A DNA stretch of 64,000 nucleotides from Campylobacter mucosalis. GTDB lineage: Bacteria; Campylobacterota; Campylobacteria; Campylobacterales; Campylobacteraceae. Below, in pieces: positions 35,737 through 45,433 of the stretch. Each line of letters begins with the position of its first letter. Position 1 is the first letter of the stretch. The position numbers and the translations under genes are program-made. The stretch is taken from the NCBI RefSeq assembly GCF_013372205.1, contig NZ_CP053831.1:1709479-1773478 (forward strand), given 5' to 3'. Under the pieces are notes generated by a model. The model did no database searches, had not been told where the DNA came from, and saw only the letters and a program-made list of their open reading frames with translations.

Positions 35737-37692
35737 TTAACTCAAATTAGCCTTTACAAAATCGGCAATTTTTTCTGCTGTAAAGCCAAAATGCTCAAAC
35801 AACGCCTCCGCCTTGCCACTCTCGCCAAAGCTACTCATACCATAAACAATGTCGGCAAATTTATACCACTCAAAAGCACTTGCGGCTTCAACGGCGATTT
35901 TTAGGCTGTGTTTAGGCAAAATTTTGTGCGTGTAGCTCTCATCTTGCTTACACAAAAGCTCAAAGCAAGGGGCTGAAACTACGCTCACGCCGATATCTTC
36001 ACGCTCTAAAATTTCTGCTGCTTTTAAGCAAACGCCGACCTCACTACCACTTGCGATTAGTGTTACGTGTGGGGCTTTTCCAGTGCTTGCAGCACGGCTT
36101 AAAATTTCAGTATCAACTTCGCTTTGTTTAATTAAATAAGCACCATTTTTAACATCGCCAAAAACGGCATTTGGCAGTGGCTCAAGCCCCTGACGAGACA
36201 ATACAAAACCACTTGGAGCGTTTAAATTTAATGCTACTTGCCAACATTTTACATTTTCTACGCCGTCAGCTGGGCGAAACGTGTAGAAATTTGGCATAGC
36301 ACGAAACTGCGATAGTTGCTCTATTGGCTGATGAGTTGGTCCATCCTCGCCAACGCCGATACTATCGTGCGTGAATATAAAAAAGTGCTTAACGCCCATA
36401 AGCGCAGCAACTCTTGCACTTGGCTTTAAATAGTCGCTAAAAATGAAAAATGTCGCACTAAACGGCAAGAAAAGTCCGTATCTAGCAAAGGCGTTGTTTA
36501 TGGCTGCCATTGCGTGTTCTCTGATACCAAAGTGGATATTTCTGCCGTTTGGGAAGTCGCCCATATTTTTAAGCTCGGTTTTGTTTGACGGTGCAAGATC
36601 AGCTGAGCCTCCGATAAAGCCAGGAATCGCCGTTGCTATGGCGTTTATGATAGCTCCGTTACTATCGCGTGTGGCTACCTTTTTGCCGCTAAAATCAGGA
36701 TACGAAATTTTGCTAAAATCTGGATTTAAGAGTGCGTTTAGAAGTTTTTTACCATCATCGTTTAAATTCTCAAGCTGTTTTTGCCACAACTTCTCGCTCA
36801 AATCGCCCTTTTCAACCGCCGCTCTAAAACGCAAAAGCACATCATCGCTAATGTGAAATTTCAGCTCAGAATCAAACCCAGCCTGAGCCTTAGCCTGTGC
36901 TATCACGTCCTCGCCAAGCGGTGCACCGTGGCTGTGATGAGAGCCTTCAAGCTTACCAGCACCCTTTGCAATGCTTGTTTTTGCGATGATTAGGTATGGT
37001 TTTTCTTTGTTTTTAACCTCGTTTAGGGCAAACTCAATCTGGTCATAATCGTGTCCGTCAATACGTGCAACCTCCCAGCCCTGAGCCTCAAACCTGGCCT
37101 TGACATCCTCGCTCCAAGCTATACTCGTATCGCCCTCAATCGTGATATTGTTTGAGTCATAAATTAGCACCAAGTTATCAAGCTTTAAATTTCCAGCGAT
37201 TGAACATGCCTCGTAGCTTATACCCTCTTCTAAATCGCCGTCCCCACAAAGGCAATAAACCTTGTGATTTATCAGCTCATTTTCTGGCGTGTTTAGCAAA
37301 TTTGCTGCAAATTTGGCTGCCATTGCAAAGCCAACAGCGTTTGCCACACCTTGTCCGAGCGGACCAGTTGCTATCTCAACGCCCGGTGTGTGAATTTCAG
37401 GATGTCCGGCTGTCTTTGAGCCTAGTTGGCGAAAATTTTTAAGTTCATCAAGGCTTAAATCATAACCGCTTAAATGCAAAAAGCTATATACCAAACTACT
37501 TGCGTGTCCGCCTGAAAATACGAGCCTATCGCGATTTAGCCAGTTTGGATTTTTTGGATTGTGGTTTAAAAACTGGCTTAAAACCACCATAATGTCGGCT
37601 AGTCCCATAGGAGCACCCGGATGTCCGCTGTTTGCCTTTTGTACCATATCGGCACACAAAAATCTAATGGTATCGGCTTGTTTTTTTAGCAT
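35737..37692 (-). CDS. tkt: Transketolase
   Basis: A thiamine-diphosphate enzyme transferring two-carbon units in the non-oxidative pentose phosphate pathway. It is full length (651 aa). Motifs: HPGAPMGLADI near the N-terminus, GPLGQGVANAVG, the TPP/Mg motif GDGDLEEGISYE ... SNN (about 150-185), the pyrimidine-domain Glu in FGIREHAM, and the C-terminal domain. It is the last gene of a block (ybaB, PDZ protein, ispA, tkt) conserved in Campylobacter. Confidence 0.97.
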   Translation of the reverse strand: MLKKQADTIRFLCADMVQKANSGHPGAPMGLADIMVVLSQFLNHNPKNPNWLNRDRLVFSGGHASSLVYSFLHLSGYDLSLDELKNFRQLGSKTAGHPEIHTPGVEIATGPLGQGVANAVGFAMAAKFAANLLNTPENELINHKVYCLCGDGDLEEGISYEACSIAGNLKLDNLVLIYDSNNITIEGDTSIAWSEDVKARFEAQGWEVARIDGHDYDQIEFALNEVKNKEKPYLIIAKTSIAKGAGKLEGSHHSHGAPLGEDVIAQAKAQAGFDSELKFHISDDVLLRFRAAVEKGDLSEKLWQKQLENLNDDGKKLLNALLNPDFSKISYPDFSGKKVATRDSNGAIINAIATAIPGFIGGSADLAPSNKTELKNMGDFPNGRNIHFGIREHAMAAINNAFARYGLFLPFSATFFIFSDYLKPSARVAALMGVKHFFIFTHDSIGVGEDGPTHQPIEQLSQFRAMPNFYTFRPADGVENVKCWQVALNLNAPSGFVLSRQGLEPLPNAVFGDVKNGAYLIKQSEVDTEILSRAASTGKAPHVTLIASGSEVGVCLKAAEILEREDIGVSVVSAPCFELLCKQDESYTHKILPKHSLKIAVEAASAFEWYKFADIVYGMSSFGESGKAEALFEHFGFTAEKIADFVKANLS

Positions 37693-37778
37693 TTTTTACC
37701 CTTTTAAAAATTTTACCGATTTTACTACAAAACGGCTTAAATTTAAAAAGCGTTGCAAATTCTAAAGATAAAATTTTG

Positions 37779-38627
37779 CTATTTTAAGTGTTTTTCAGTA
37801 AGCTCTAAAACTACGTTACTAACGCTATTTGGTAGCTGTTTTAGGCGGTTTTGTATGTTATGGATTAGCTCATTTTTCGCATTTATCGCACCGCTAATGC
37901 CTAGTAAATTTGTAAATGAGTTTTTAACGCCGTCATTATGCACTGGCTTTCCAGCTTCGCTCTCGTCGCTAGTCGCGTCAATTATGTCATCTTGAATCTG
38001 AAACGCTAGACCCAAATCAAGTCCAATCTCATAAATTTCATCGCACATTTTCTCATCACACTCAGCGATCACAGCACCCATTTTTAGACTTGCGGCGATT
38101 AGTTTTGCAGTTTTATGAGTGTGTAGGAATTTTAGCTCATCAAGCGTGAGTGGTTTTTTCTCAAAAAAGCAGTCAATGGCTTGACCCAGCACCATACCGC
38201 TAGCGCCGCCATTTTGGCTTAAAATTTCAACGCATTTAATGCGAATTTCACTACTTAAATTGGCACGAGAAATCTCATAAAAAGCGTGAGTGTTTAGTGC
38301 GTCGCCTACCAAAACCGCCGTGACCTCGTCGTATCTTACGTGAAGTGTCGGCACACCACGCCTAAGCGAAGCATTATCCATCACTGGCAAATCATCGTGG
38401 ATTAGCGAGTATGTGTGAAGTAGCTCAACGCCAAGTGCCACACGCATTGAATCAGCTAAATTTTGCGGTTTTAAAGCATTAACAACGCCAAGTAAAAGCA
38501 AAGCGCGAAAGTGCTTACCACCGGCTTTTAGCATATCACTTAAAGCACTTTCATAATGCGGATGAAAACTAGGAGCAGTCGGTAAATTTTCGTTTAAAAA
38601 TTTTACAAAATCCCCATACAAACTCAC
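37779..38627 (-). CDS. ispA: Polyprenyl (farnesyl) diphosphate synthase
   Basis: A short-chain trans-prenyltransferase making geranyl/farnesyl diphosphate for quinone and undecaprenyl synthesis. The first Asp-rich motif is DDLPVMD within YSLIHDDLPVMDNASLRRG and the second is QIQDDIID. The N-terminal KHFRALLLLG carries the substrate Lys/Arg. Length is 282 aa. The start overlaps the upstream PDZ gene by 4 nt. Confidence 0.94.
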   Translation of the reverse strand: MSLYGDFVKFLNENLPTAPSFHPHYESALSDMLKAGGKHFRALLLLGVVNALKPQNLADSMRVALGVELLHTYSLIHDDLPVMDNASLRRGVPTLHVRYDEVTAVLVGDALNTHAFYEISRANLSSEIRIKCVEILSQNGGASGMVLGQAIDCFFEKKPLTLDELKFLHTHKTAKLIAASLKMGAVIAECDEKMCDEIYEIGLDLGLAFQIQDDIIDATSDESEAGKPVHNDGVKNSFTNLLGISGAINAKNELIHNIQNRLKQLPNSVSNVVLELTEKHLK

Positions 38628-39751
38628 TTAACAACCTTTGCAAAAAAGTTAAAGTCGTTACGAGTAAAAAGTAGTATAAACGCCCCATTTTTAGGTAAAT
38701 TCTCATATAAATTTTTACGATTTTTTACCACTTTTCTCTCTATTTGTAAAATTTTATCGCCAATTTGTATTCCAAACTCTTGAGCCGGTGTGTCATCAAG
38801 CACCTTTGTAACATACAAATTCTTATCAATCGTAATGCCATAATCCTTTAAAAGCTGTTCGCCATCATCAACCTCAACAGCCTCTTCAATCGCGTTAAAC
38901 AAGCCCTTTATATCGACTTTTGTTTGATTGTGTTCAACTTGAGTCGCATTTTCATCTAAACTTCCGCTTTGTATCTTTGCTACCTCGCCTGAAACTGGCG
39001 TATAAACTTTCATCTCTTCGCCATCACGCCTTATCCTAAACTCGACAAATGAACCCTTTGGAGCAAATAAAATCGCCTCATTTATCTGCCTTAAACTATA
39101 CGGAGTTTCCCCATTTACGGCTAGAATTTGATCTCCTGCCATCAAAATTTTACCCCGACCGATAGGGTCAGAGCTTTGTACGAAAAATCCCTTATCATTT
39201 TGTGTAAAAACAACGCCTATATCGCCATAATAAACATCATCATAAGCCGCAAAATGCTTTAGATAGCGGTTTGGTATGAACTTATCTGAGCCAATAACTA
39301 TGCCAAGCATTCCACAACAAGCAGAGTTTAACTCGCCTGTAACGTTACTTTCAAAGCTAAGTGTATCAAAATCGCCCAAATTTACGCCAAGCGACTTTAT
39401 ATGCCCCATTACCGTGTTGTTTGAGTCGCTTATGACGCCAACCCACGTGCTTTTTTTAACTTGCATTTCATCTGTTTCATCCATTACTTTAACTGGTGGC
39501 TCTAGCGTCACGCTTGACTTTACCAGATAAAGCCCCAAATACGGGTCAAATTTCACATAATCATTTATCTTTGTTTTGGCATTTTTTGGGACAGCTATCA
39601 AATTAGGAGTGATAGCAACGCCAAAATTTCCATTTACTGACACTATTGAGGATTTGTTTTTCAGATAACAAGCGTAAAAATCATCTTGTGTGGGTCTAGG
39701 CTCTGCTACCAAAAAAACCGCTAAGCATACAAATAAAACTATCTTTTTCAA
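38624..39751 (-). CDS. Exported PDZ-domain protein
   Basis: A 375-residue exported protein (signal peptide 1-17, ending LVAEP). A degenerate trypsin-like beta domain (about 30-170) contains ACCGMLGIVIGSD where a serine protease would have its GxSGG, so it is likely not catalytic. Two PDZ-like segments follow: IGRGKILMAGDQILAVNGE (about 205-270) and a C-terminal one with FGIQIGDKILQIERK (about 320-375). In Campylobacter this gene sits between ybaB and ispA, as here. Its role is unknown and may be a periplasmic adaptor. Confidence 0.8.
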   Translation of the reverse strand: MKKIVLFVCLAVFLVAEPRPTQDDFYACYLKNKSSIVSVNGNFGVAITPNLIAVPKNAKTKINDYVKFDPYLGLYLVKSSVTLEPPVKVMDETDEMQVKKSTWVGVISDSNNTVMGHIKSLGVNLGDFDTLSFESNVTGELNSACCGMLGIVIGSDKFIPNRYLKHFAAYDDVYYGDIGVVFTQNDKGFFVQSSDPIGRGKILMAGDQILAVNGETPYSLRQINEAILFAPKGSFVEFRIRRDGEEMKVYTPVSGEVAKIQSGSLDENATQVEHNQTKVDIKGLFNAIEEAVEVDDGEQLLKDYGITIDKNLYVTKVLDDTPAQEFGIQIGDKILQIERKVVKNRKNLYENLPKNGAFILLFTRNDFNFFAKVVK

Positions 39752-39763
39752 GTGATTTCCTTA

Positions 39764-40084
39764 TTAAAATTTTAATCCGCCAAGTCCGCCCAAGCCACCA
39801 AGCATCTGTGACGCCATCGCCTTTTTATCATCCTCCACCATTTTTAAAACGTCATTAACCCCGCTAATTAATAAAATTTGCAAACTTTCCTTATCATCAA
39901 GCAAACTATCATCAATGTTAATATCTAAAATTTCGCCCTTGCCGTTTGCCTTAACGCTAATCAAACCACCACCGCTTTTAGCTCCAAATTCCTTGTTTTC
40001 ACGCTCTTTTTCTATCTCAGCAGCTTTTTGCTGTGCTTGATTTAGCACTTCGCCCATTTTAGAAAAATCAAAATTTTCAAACAT
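39764..40084 (-). CDS. YbaB/EbfC nucleoid-associated protein
   Basis: A 106-residue dimeric DNA-binding protein. The family pattern is clear: FDFSKMGEVLNQAQQKAAEI, GLISVKANGKGEILDINID and MLGGLGGLGGLKF. I chose ATG 40084 (MFENFDF, with AAAGGG upstream), as in Campylobacter homologues, over an in-frame codon at 40108. It lies 12 bp before the PDZ gene. Confidence 0.92.
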   Translation of the reverse strand: MFENFDFSKMGEVLNQAQQKAAEIEKERENKEFGAKSGGGLISVKANGKGEILDINIDDSLLDDKESLQILLISGVNDVLKMVEDDKKAMASQMLGGLGGLGGLKF

Positions 40085-40119
40085 AAATTTACCCTTTAAA
40101 TTTTCCAAATTATATTTAA

Positions 40120-43100
40120 TTAAAATTTATACCTTGCTGATACATTCAAATTTTGTGATTTTGCGTCCTTGCTTGTGTTAAAGGCATAACTACTAAATAC
40201 CCCAAAACTAGGCGTAAATGAGTAGCCCACGCCAAAATTTAGCCCCACTTGGTTTTTAGCGACATTTATGCCTTTTATCGTTATATCGCTGTTGCCACCA
40301 ACGAATTTTGCCTTAAAGTCAAAGTCGGCATTTGGCGTGTAAATGTATGTAAGTGCGGCGTTAAAACTGAAATTTTGTGCGTTAAAATTTGCCCTAACTC
40401 CGCTTAAATATGAGCTAATGTCGTTTGAAGTTTTATCGCTTTTAATGCCAAAATTTTGCCCCTCATCAATGCTGTTTTGTCTAAACATATTTAGCTCGTA
40501 AGCTAAAAACGGCTTAAAAAAGCCAAATCTATATCCAGCCTCGGCGTAGATATTATAAATTTTGCCCTTTTGTTTTACGTTTATTTGCGAGCCGTTATCG
40601 GCGATGATTAGGTTTCGTTTGACACTGTTTTCTATCCAAGTAACGCCAGTGCCAAAAAGCGTGTAAAAGTCGCTAAAACCGGCTTTTGCATATAAATTTA
40701 CGCCGTTTGTTGTGATTTTTGAGTTACCAGCAAGATTAGTAAATTCTGACTTGATCTCGCCACGATTTAAATTAACGCCAAATTTAAAATCATCAACACT
40801 TTTATCAACGCCAACGCTTGTTAAATGGCTCTTTGTATCGCCACTGGCAAAGCCCTGTTTTGAAATTTCATATCGGTTGTAGTCATAACTGCTATAAAAT
40901 CCGCTCTCATCGCTAAACGCACGAGTTGCCATTTTTTGGCTTATTTGGTGGTTTTGATTTAGCAGGGCGTTTTGGCTTGAAGCGTAAATTTCAGCAGAGA
41001 GAGTTTGTAGGGTTTGAGTTAATGCAAATGGCGTCGCTGTGATGATAGAAAGGGCGTTTGTGGCTAATGGACTGCTGGAATTTGTGGCGACTTCGTTTAG
41101 AGCAGTATCAAGGTTATTTGCCGTATTTAGCGAACTTGTCGTGCTAAATGCTATCGCTCTTGCTACGTAATTTGTGCTGTTTCTTGTGAATTTTACCTTG
41201 ACTTGGTTATTTTCAGATTTTAGTTCATCAATCTTAATATACGGATTTATATAGTCTGAAATGGTGTAATAATCGCTGTAATTTGTTAATTTTTGAGCTG
41301 TTAAAATCGTCTTTGTCTGTTCGCCCTGTGTTGGCACTTTTTGGACGTCGTTTATATGGGCTAAAATGCGAGAATTCCCCATATCTGCCGTGCCTGTTAC
41401 TTCAAGCTGGGCGGTGTTTATGTCAATGGCTGTGCGTGAATTTGCTCCTGCTTTGTAGTTGCCATTTATCGTTAGCCCCTGTCCGAATACTTCAAGTGAG
41501 CCGTTGTTTGTGAGTGTGTAATTGTTGTTATCGCCGATTGTGACTTTTTTGCTCTCATTTTGTGCTGTGAGTGTGCCGTTTTGATTTATCGTGACCTTTG
41601 AGCTTGTGAGTGCATTTTCAATCTGCAAACGACCGCCTTCTATTATCGTATCGCCAGTGTAGGAATTTGAGCCAGTAAAGTATAAAATGCCAGTGCCTTT
41701 TTTCTTAAAGCCAGCGTCGCCAGTTATGTCGTTAGCAAAGGTTAAGCGATCTTTTTCTTTGTAGTTTCGGTAGTCAAAGTCGGCTACTACGAAATTTTTC
41801 TCATCATCAGTTAAAAGGCGTTTATCAAACCTAGCTGGACCTTTTAAAGCCCTTGTTTGATTTAAAACGCCCCAGCCGACATCATCTCGTGGCTCGGTCG
41901 TTACCTTATCGCCTTGCCCAAGCTGGTTTGCCGTTGAGAGTATGCTTTGAACGACTAAATGATTACTCATCCAAGGGAATTTCTCCCAAACATTTGCAGC
42001 TGCCGCCGATACTACCGGTGCGGCAAATGAGGTGCCTTGCGTATCAACTTGATGATTAAAAAGCGAGTGTTCGCCGTGAGAAGCTATACCCCAAAATTTA
42101 GCCAAAGGTCCAAGCTTATTTGCGTAAGGCATTTTAGACCTATCGCCCCAATTAACCGAAGTAACGGCGATAAAACCGCGTTTTGCCTTTGGGAAAACGA
42201 CAGGATAATGCGACTGAGTTGAGGCATAATGTGCTCTTTTTGGGTGGTCTACACCCTCGTTACCAACAGCAAATACAAAAATGCTGTCACTTGCCGCCTT
42301 TTGCCCTACAAATTGGTCGGTTGGCGTAGCACCAAGCCTATTTCTCCAAACTTGCTCATTTGCATAATTATTCTCTTCAACGTTGCCACCCCAAGAGTTA
42401 TTAAAAATTCTAGCCCCATTGTTGTAAGCGGCCTCAAAATGGATATTTTGTGCGATTACGTTGCTTTGAGTATTATCGGTCGTGTAGCCATAAATTGGCG
42501 AAGTTTTGTTGTAGCTTGCTATTACTCCTGCTGCCATTGTACCGTGAGATTTATTTGAGCCTTTTGCCTGATAATTTGTACCGACATTTAAGCGAAGTCT
42601 TGAAGTGCCGTCATCATAATTAAAGGCATTAAAAGTGTCGCCCTTATCTGAAAAATCGGTGTCAATAACCGAAATTTTCATAATTTTATTCTCATCATTT
42701 GCCGTGTCAGTTAAATTTGTGCGTAAATTTTCTACGTTTTTAGGCGTTGGTAAATTTTGCGGTGGTTGTGGTGTGATTTGATTGCTGTTTGGTGGAGTTT
42801 GGTTTGTGGTGCCACCACTTGGCGGAGTTATGGCACCACCTTGATTATTTGGTTGTGTCGTGTTACCCCCCCCCGTGCCTGAATTACTGCTATTTGTTGG
42901 TGGATTTATTGGCTGTGAGTTGCCACTTGAATTATTACTAGAACCGCCATTATTACTTGGTGGTTGTGTGTTGCCACCGGTATTATTTAATCCACCATTA
43001 TTGCCATTATTTGGCGGTGTTGATTGATTATTATTTGGTGGTGGCGTGATTGGCTGTGATATTGGCTGGACTGGCCTACTTACACTACCAGGTAACACAC

Positions 43101-43227
43101 CTGGGACGTTGGGAGTGGTGGTAACAGGCGCTGACGGACCCCCACCGCCTCCACCGCCTCCACCTCCGCAGGCAGTTAGACTTAGCGCGATTAACGCAAC
43201 TTGAGAATATTTAAAAGCCCCTTTCAT
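40120..43227 (-). CDS. Lipidated subtilisin-like autotransporter (S8 passenger), phase-variable
   Basis: A 1035-residue type V autotransporter. A lipoprotein signal (lipobox LTAC, Cys20) precedes ten Gly and a long Pro/Asn/Gly/Thr-rich spacer (to about 165). The subtilisin domain (about 180-440) has Asp (VIDTDF, ~188), His (SHGTMAAG, ~227) and Ser (GTSFAAP, ~400). An autotransporter beta-helix repeat (GDTIIEGGRLQIEN) and a C-terminal barrel (about 770-1035, ending VSARYKF) follow. The architecture recalls Neisseria NalP. A G9 tract in the spacer coding region makes it switchable; it is in frame here. Confidence 0.93.
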   Translation of the reverse strand: MKGAFKYSQVALIALSLTACGGGGGGGGGGPSAPVTTTPNVPGVLPGSVSRPVQPISQPITPPPNNNQSTPPNNGNNGGLNNTGGNTQPPSNNGGSSNNSSGNSQPINPPTNSSNSGTGGGNTTQPNNQGGAITPPSGGTTNQTPPNSNQITPQPPQNLPTPKNVENLRTNLTDTANDENKIMKISVIDTDFSDKGDTFNAFNYDDGTSRLRLNVGTNYQAKGSNKSHGTMAAGVIASYNKTSPIYGYTTDNTQSNVIAQNIHFEAAYNNGARIFNNSWGGNVEENNYANEQVWRNRLGATPTDQFVGQKAASDSIFVFAVGNEGVDHPKRAHYASTQSHYPVVFPKAKRGFIAVTSVNWGDRSKMPYANKLGPLAKFWGIASHGEHSLFNHQVDTQGTSFAAPVVSAAAANVWEKFPWMSNHLVVQSILSTANQLGQGDKVTTEPRDDVGWGVLNQTRALKGPARFDKRLLTDDEKNFVVADFDYRNYKEKDRLTFANDITGDAGFKKKGTGILYFTGSNSYTGDTIIEGGRLQIENALTSSKVTINQNGTLTAQNESKKVTIGDNNNYTLTNNGSLEVFGQGLTINGNYKAGANSRTAIDINTAQLEVTGTADMGNSRILAHINDVQKVPTQGEQTKTILTAQKLTNYSDYYTISDYINPYIKIDELKSENNQVKVKFTRNSTNYVARAIAFSTTSSLNTANNLDTALNEVATNSSSPLATNALSIITATPFALTQTLQTLSAEIYASSQNALLNQNHQISQKMATRAFSDESGFYSSYDYNRYEISKQGFASGDTKSHLTSVGVDKSVDDFKFGVNLNRGEIKSEFTNLAGNSKITTNGVNLYAKAGFSDFYTLFGTGVTWIENSVKRNLIIADNGSQINVKQKGKIYNIYAEAGYRFGFFKPFLAYELNMFRQNSIDEGQNFGIKSDKTSNDISSYLSGVRANFNAQNFSFNAALTYIYTPNADFDFKAKFVGGNSDITIKGINVAKNQVGLNFGVGYSFTPSFGVFSSYAFNTSKDAKSQNLNVSARYKF
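42866..42874 (-). repeat. G9 tract inside the autotransporter coding sequence
   Basis: Nine G on the coding strand at about codon 118, within the Gly/Asn spacer (GTGGGNTT). Nine is the in-frame length. Any change not a multiple of three truncates the protein before the protease domain. Confidence 0.85.
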
Positions 43228-43314
43228 ACTTTATCCTTGTTTGTAAATATCCTAATTAATAAAAATTATTAATGGATTGTATCAAATTTAATCTTTTTTA
43301 AATTTAAAATGACA

Positions 43315-43320
43315 TATAAT
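43315..43320 (+). promoter_or_regulatory. infA promoter -10 box
   Basis: Perfect TATAAT, 40 bp before the infA ATG at 43360. It excludes the longer in-frame ORF from 43309, whose start would precede the transcript. Confidence 0.6.
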
Positions 43321-43359
43321 CAACGCTTTAAAAATTTATATACAATAAAGAGGTCTTTA

Positions 43360-43578
43360 ATGGCTAAAGATGATGTAATCGAGATTGATGGAAACGTGAT
43401 TGAAGCACTTCCTAACGCTACTTTTAAGGTTGAGCTTGACAATAAACACGTGATCTTATGTCACATTGCTGGTAAAATGAGAATGCACTACATAAAAATA
43501 ATGCCAGGCGACAGAGTAAAGGTAGAGTTGACGCCTTATAGCCTTGATAAAGGTCGTATAACTTATCGCTACAAATAA
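43360..43578 (+). CDS. infA: Translation initiation factor IF-1
   Basis: A 72-residue OB-fold factor occupying the ribosomal A site during initiation. Canonical sequence: [20 protein letters not shown] and ending GRITYRYK. The start is the ATG at 43360, preceded by AAAGAGG, giving the standard family length. It precedes rpmJ as in many Campylobacterota, but with a 296-bp gap. Confidence 0.97.
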   Translation: MAKDDVIEIDGNVIEALPNATFKVELDNKHVILCHIAGKMRMHYIKIMPGDRVKVELTPYSLDKGRITYRYK

Positions 43579-43602
43579 TCTTGCCTCTTTTTATACTTTG
43601 TT

Positions 43603-43660
43603 GGAATTTAAAAATTAATACTCACATACTCTGTGATGCTCCGTTTAATTTTTAAATTCC
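43603..43660. repeat. 16-bp perfect inverted repeat with inner hairpin, downstream of infA
   Basis: Arms GGAATTTAAAAATTAA (43603-43618) and its exact complement (43645-43660) enclose 26 nt, which itself contains TCACA-tactc-TGTGA. It could be an RNA hairpin/terminator or a structured leader before rpmJ. The rest of the gap to rpmJ (43579-43874) holds no ORF. Confidence 0.7.
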
Positions 43661-43733
43661 GCCTCGTCTAAACAAAGAAATACCACATAGACGCGTAAAA
43701 TTTTAATTAAGCTACAAATAATAAATTTTTGGG

Positions 43734-43739
43734 TAAAAT
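43734..43739 (+). promoter_or_regulatory. Possible promoter of the rpmJ-rplQ operon
   Basis: TAAAAT in context GGGTAAAATCCC, followed by a ~130-nt leader to rpmJ. Modest support. Confidence 0.35.
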
Positions 43740-43874
43740 CCCTGCTTTGCAACAAAGCTGTATGAAGAACTATTTTTAAAATTTCTCACTTTATTTTAAA
43801 AATCGTTGGTTTGGGACTTTCGCCAAACCTGTATGCAGTTTGCTAAAAAGTGAAATAAATTTTTAGGAGACACA

Positions 43875-43988
43875 ATGAAAGTTCGTCCTTCTGTAAAGAA
43901 GATGTGTGACAAGTGCAAAGTTGTCAAACGCCAAGGTGTTGTTCGTATTATCTGCGAAAATCCAAAACATAAGCAAAGACAAGGATAA
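43875..43988 (+). CDS. rpmJ: Ribosomal protein L36
   Basis: A 37-residue zinc-ribbon ribosomal protein: [20 protein letters not shown], then [11 protein letters not shown]. The Cys/Cys/Cys/His zinc ligands (C11, C14, C27, H32) are all present, the zinc-binding form. TTAGGAG precedes the start, and rpsM follows 3 bp after the stop. Confidence 0.96.
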   Translation: MKVRPSVKKMCDKCKVVKRQGVVRIICENPKHKQRQG

Positions 43989-43991
43989 GCG

Positions 43992-44360
43992 ATGGCACGT
44001 ATAGCAGGTGTAGATTTACCAAACAAAAAGAGAATAGAGTATGGCTTAACATACATCTATGGCATAGGTCTTTACAAATCACGTCAAATTCTTGACGCTG
44101 TTGGTATCTCTTATGACAAGAGAGTTCACGAATTAAGTGAAGACGAGGCTGCGGCTATCCGCAAAGAGATCCAAGAAAATCACGTAGTTGAAGGTGATCT
44201 AAGAAAACAAGTTGCTATGGATATAAAAGCACTTATGGACTTAGGTAGCTATCGTGGTCTTCGCCACAGAAAAGGTCTTCCTGTTCGCGGTCAAAAGACT
44301 AAGACAAACGCTAGAACTCGTAAGGGCAAGCGTAAAACAGTCGGTGCAGCGACTAAGTAA
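43992..44360 (+). CDS. rpsM: Ribosomal protein S13
   Basis: A 122-residue small-subunit head protein contacting tRNA and the subunit bridge. It opens [20 protein letters not shown] and ends with the basic tail [19 protein letters not shown]. It is the second gene of the rpmJ-rpsM-rpsK-rpsD-rpoA-rplQ operon. Confidence 0.98.
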   Translation: MARIAGVDLPNKKRIEYGLTYIYGIGLYKSRQILDAVGISYDKRVHELSEDEAAAIRKEIQENHVVEGDLRKQVAMDIKALMDLGSYRGLRHRKGLPVRGQKTKTNARTRKGKRKTVGAATK

Positions 44361-44373
44361 TAAAGGATAGACA

Positions 44374-44766
44374 ATGGCAAAAAGAAAAATCGTAAAGAAA
44401 AAAGTCGTTAGAAAAAGTATAGCCAAAGGTATCGTTTATATTAGTGCATCATTTAACAACACTATGGTAACCGTTACCGATGAGATGGGAAATGCGATAG
44501 CGTGGAGCAGTGCTGGTGGTCTTGGCTTTAAAGGTAGTAAAAAATCAACTCCTTATGCAGCACAACAAGCTGTTGAGGACGCATTAAGCAAGGCAAAAGA
44601 GCACGGCATAAAAGAGGTCGGCATTAAGGTTCAAGGTCCGGGCAGCGGACGTGAAACAGCGGTTAAGAGTGTAGGTGCAGTAGAGGGCATAAAGGTAACT
44701 TTCCTTAAAGATATAACTCCACTTGCTCACAATGGTTGCAGACCACCAAAACGCCGCCGCGTCTAA
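44374..44766 (+). CDS. rpsK: Ribosomal protein S11
   Basis: A 130-residue platform protein of the 30S subunit. Typical segments: [33 protein letters not shown] and the C-terminal [18 protein letters not shown]. It lies 13 bp after rpsM. Confidence 0.98.
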   Translation: MAKRKIVKKKVVRKSIAKGIVYISASFNNTMVTVTDEMGNAIAWSSAGGLGFKGSKKSTPYAAQQAVEDALSKAKEHGIKEVGIKVQGPGSGRETAVKSVGAVEGIKVTFLKDITPLAHNGCRPPKRRRV

Positions 44767-44792
44767 TGAAGTAAGAATTTAGGAGAATTATT

Positions 44793-45419
44793 ATGGCTAG
44801 ATATAGAGGACCTGTTGAAAAATTAGAAAGACGTCTTGGTGTATCTCTTGCATTAAAGGGCGAGAGAAGATTAGCTGGTAAGAGTGCGCTTGATAAACGC
44901 CCATTTGCACCAGGTCAGCACGGACAAAGAAGAGCAAAAATAAGCGAATACGGCTTACAACTACGTGAAAAACAAAAAGCTAAATTTATGTATGGTGTAA
45001 GCGAGAAGCAGTTTAGCCGTCTATTTGCAGAGGCTGCACGTAGAGAGGGTAACACTGGTGCCTTGCTTGTTCAGCTATTAGAGCAAAGACTTGATAACGT
45101 AGTTTATAGAATGGGCTTTGCGACAACTCGTCGTTTTGCACGTCAGCTTGTAACTCACGGACACATTTTAGTAAATGGCAAAAGGGTTGATATCCCATCT
45201 TACAGAGTTGAGCCGGGTGCTAAAATTGAGATTATTGAGAAGTCAAAAAATAACCCACAAATCGTTCGTGCAGTTGATTTAACAGCACAAACTGGTATAG
45301 TTGGTTGGGTTGATGTTGAAAAAGATAAGAAATTTGGAATTTTCACAAGAAATCCAGAAAGAGAAGAGGTTATCATTCCAATCGAGGAAAGATTTATAGT
45401 AGAGCTTTACTCAAAATAA
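44793..45419 (+). CDS. rpsD: Ribosomal protein S4
   Basis: A 208-residue 16S-rRNA-binding assembly initiator with an S4 domain (about 98-160, [20 protein letters not shown]). It has [20 protein letters not shown] near residues 49-68 and no zinc-binding Cys, so it is the Cys-free form. TTAGGAG precedes the start. Confidence 0.98.
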   Translation: MARYRGPVEKLERRLGVSLALKGERRLAGKSALDKRPFAPGQHGQRRAKISEYGLQLREKQKAKFMYGVSEKQFSRLFAEAARREGNTGALLVQLLEQRLDNVVYRMGFATTRRFARQLVTHGHILVNGKRVDIPSYRVEPGAKIEIIEKSKNNPQIVRAVDLTAQTGIVGWVDVEKDKKFGIFTRNPEREEVIIPIEERFIVELYSK

Positions 45420-45433
45420 TAAAGGATATAATG

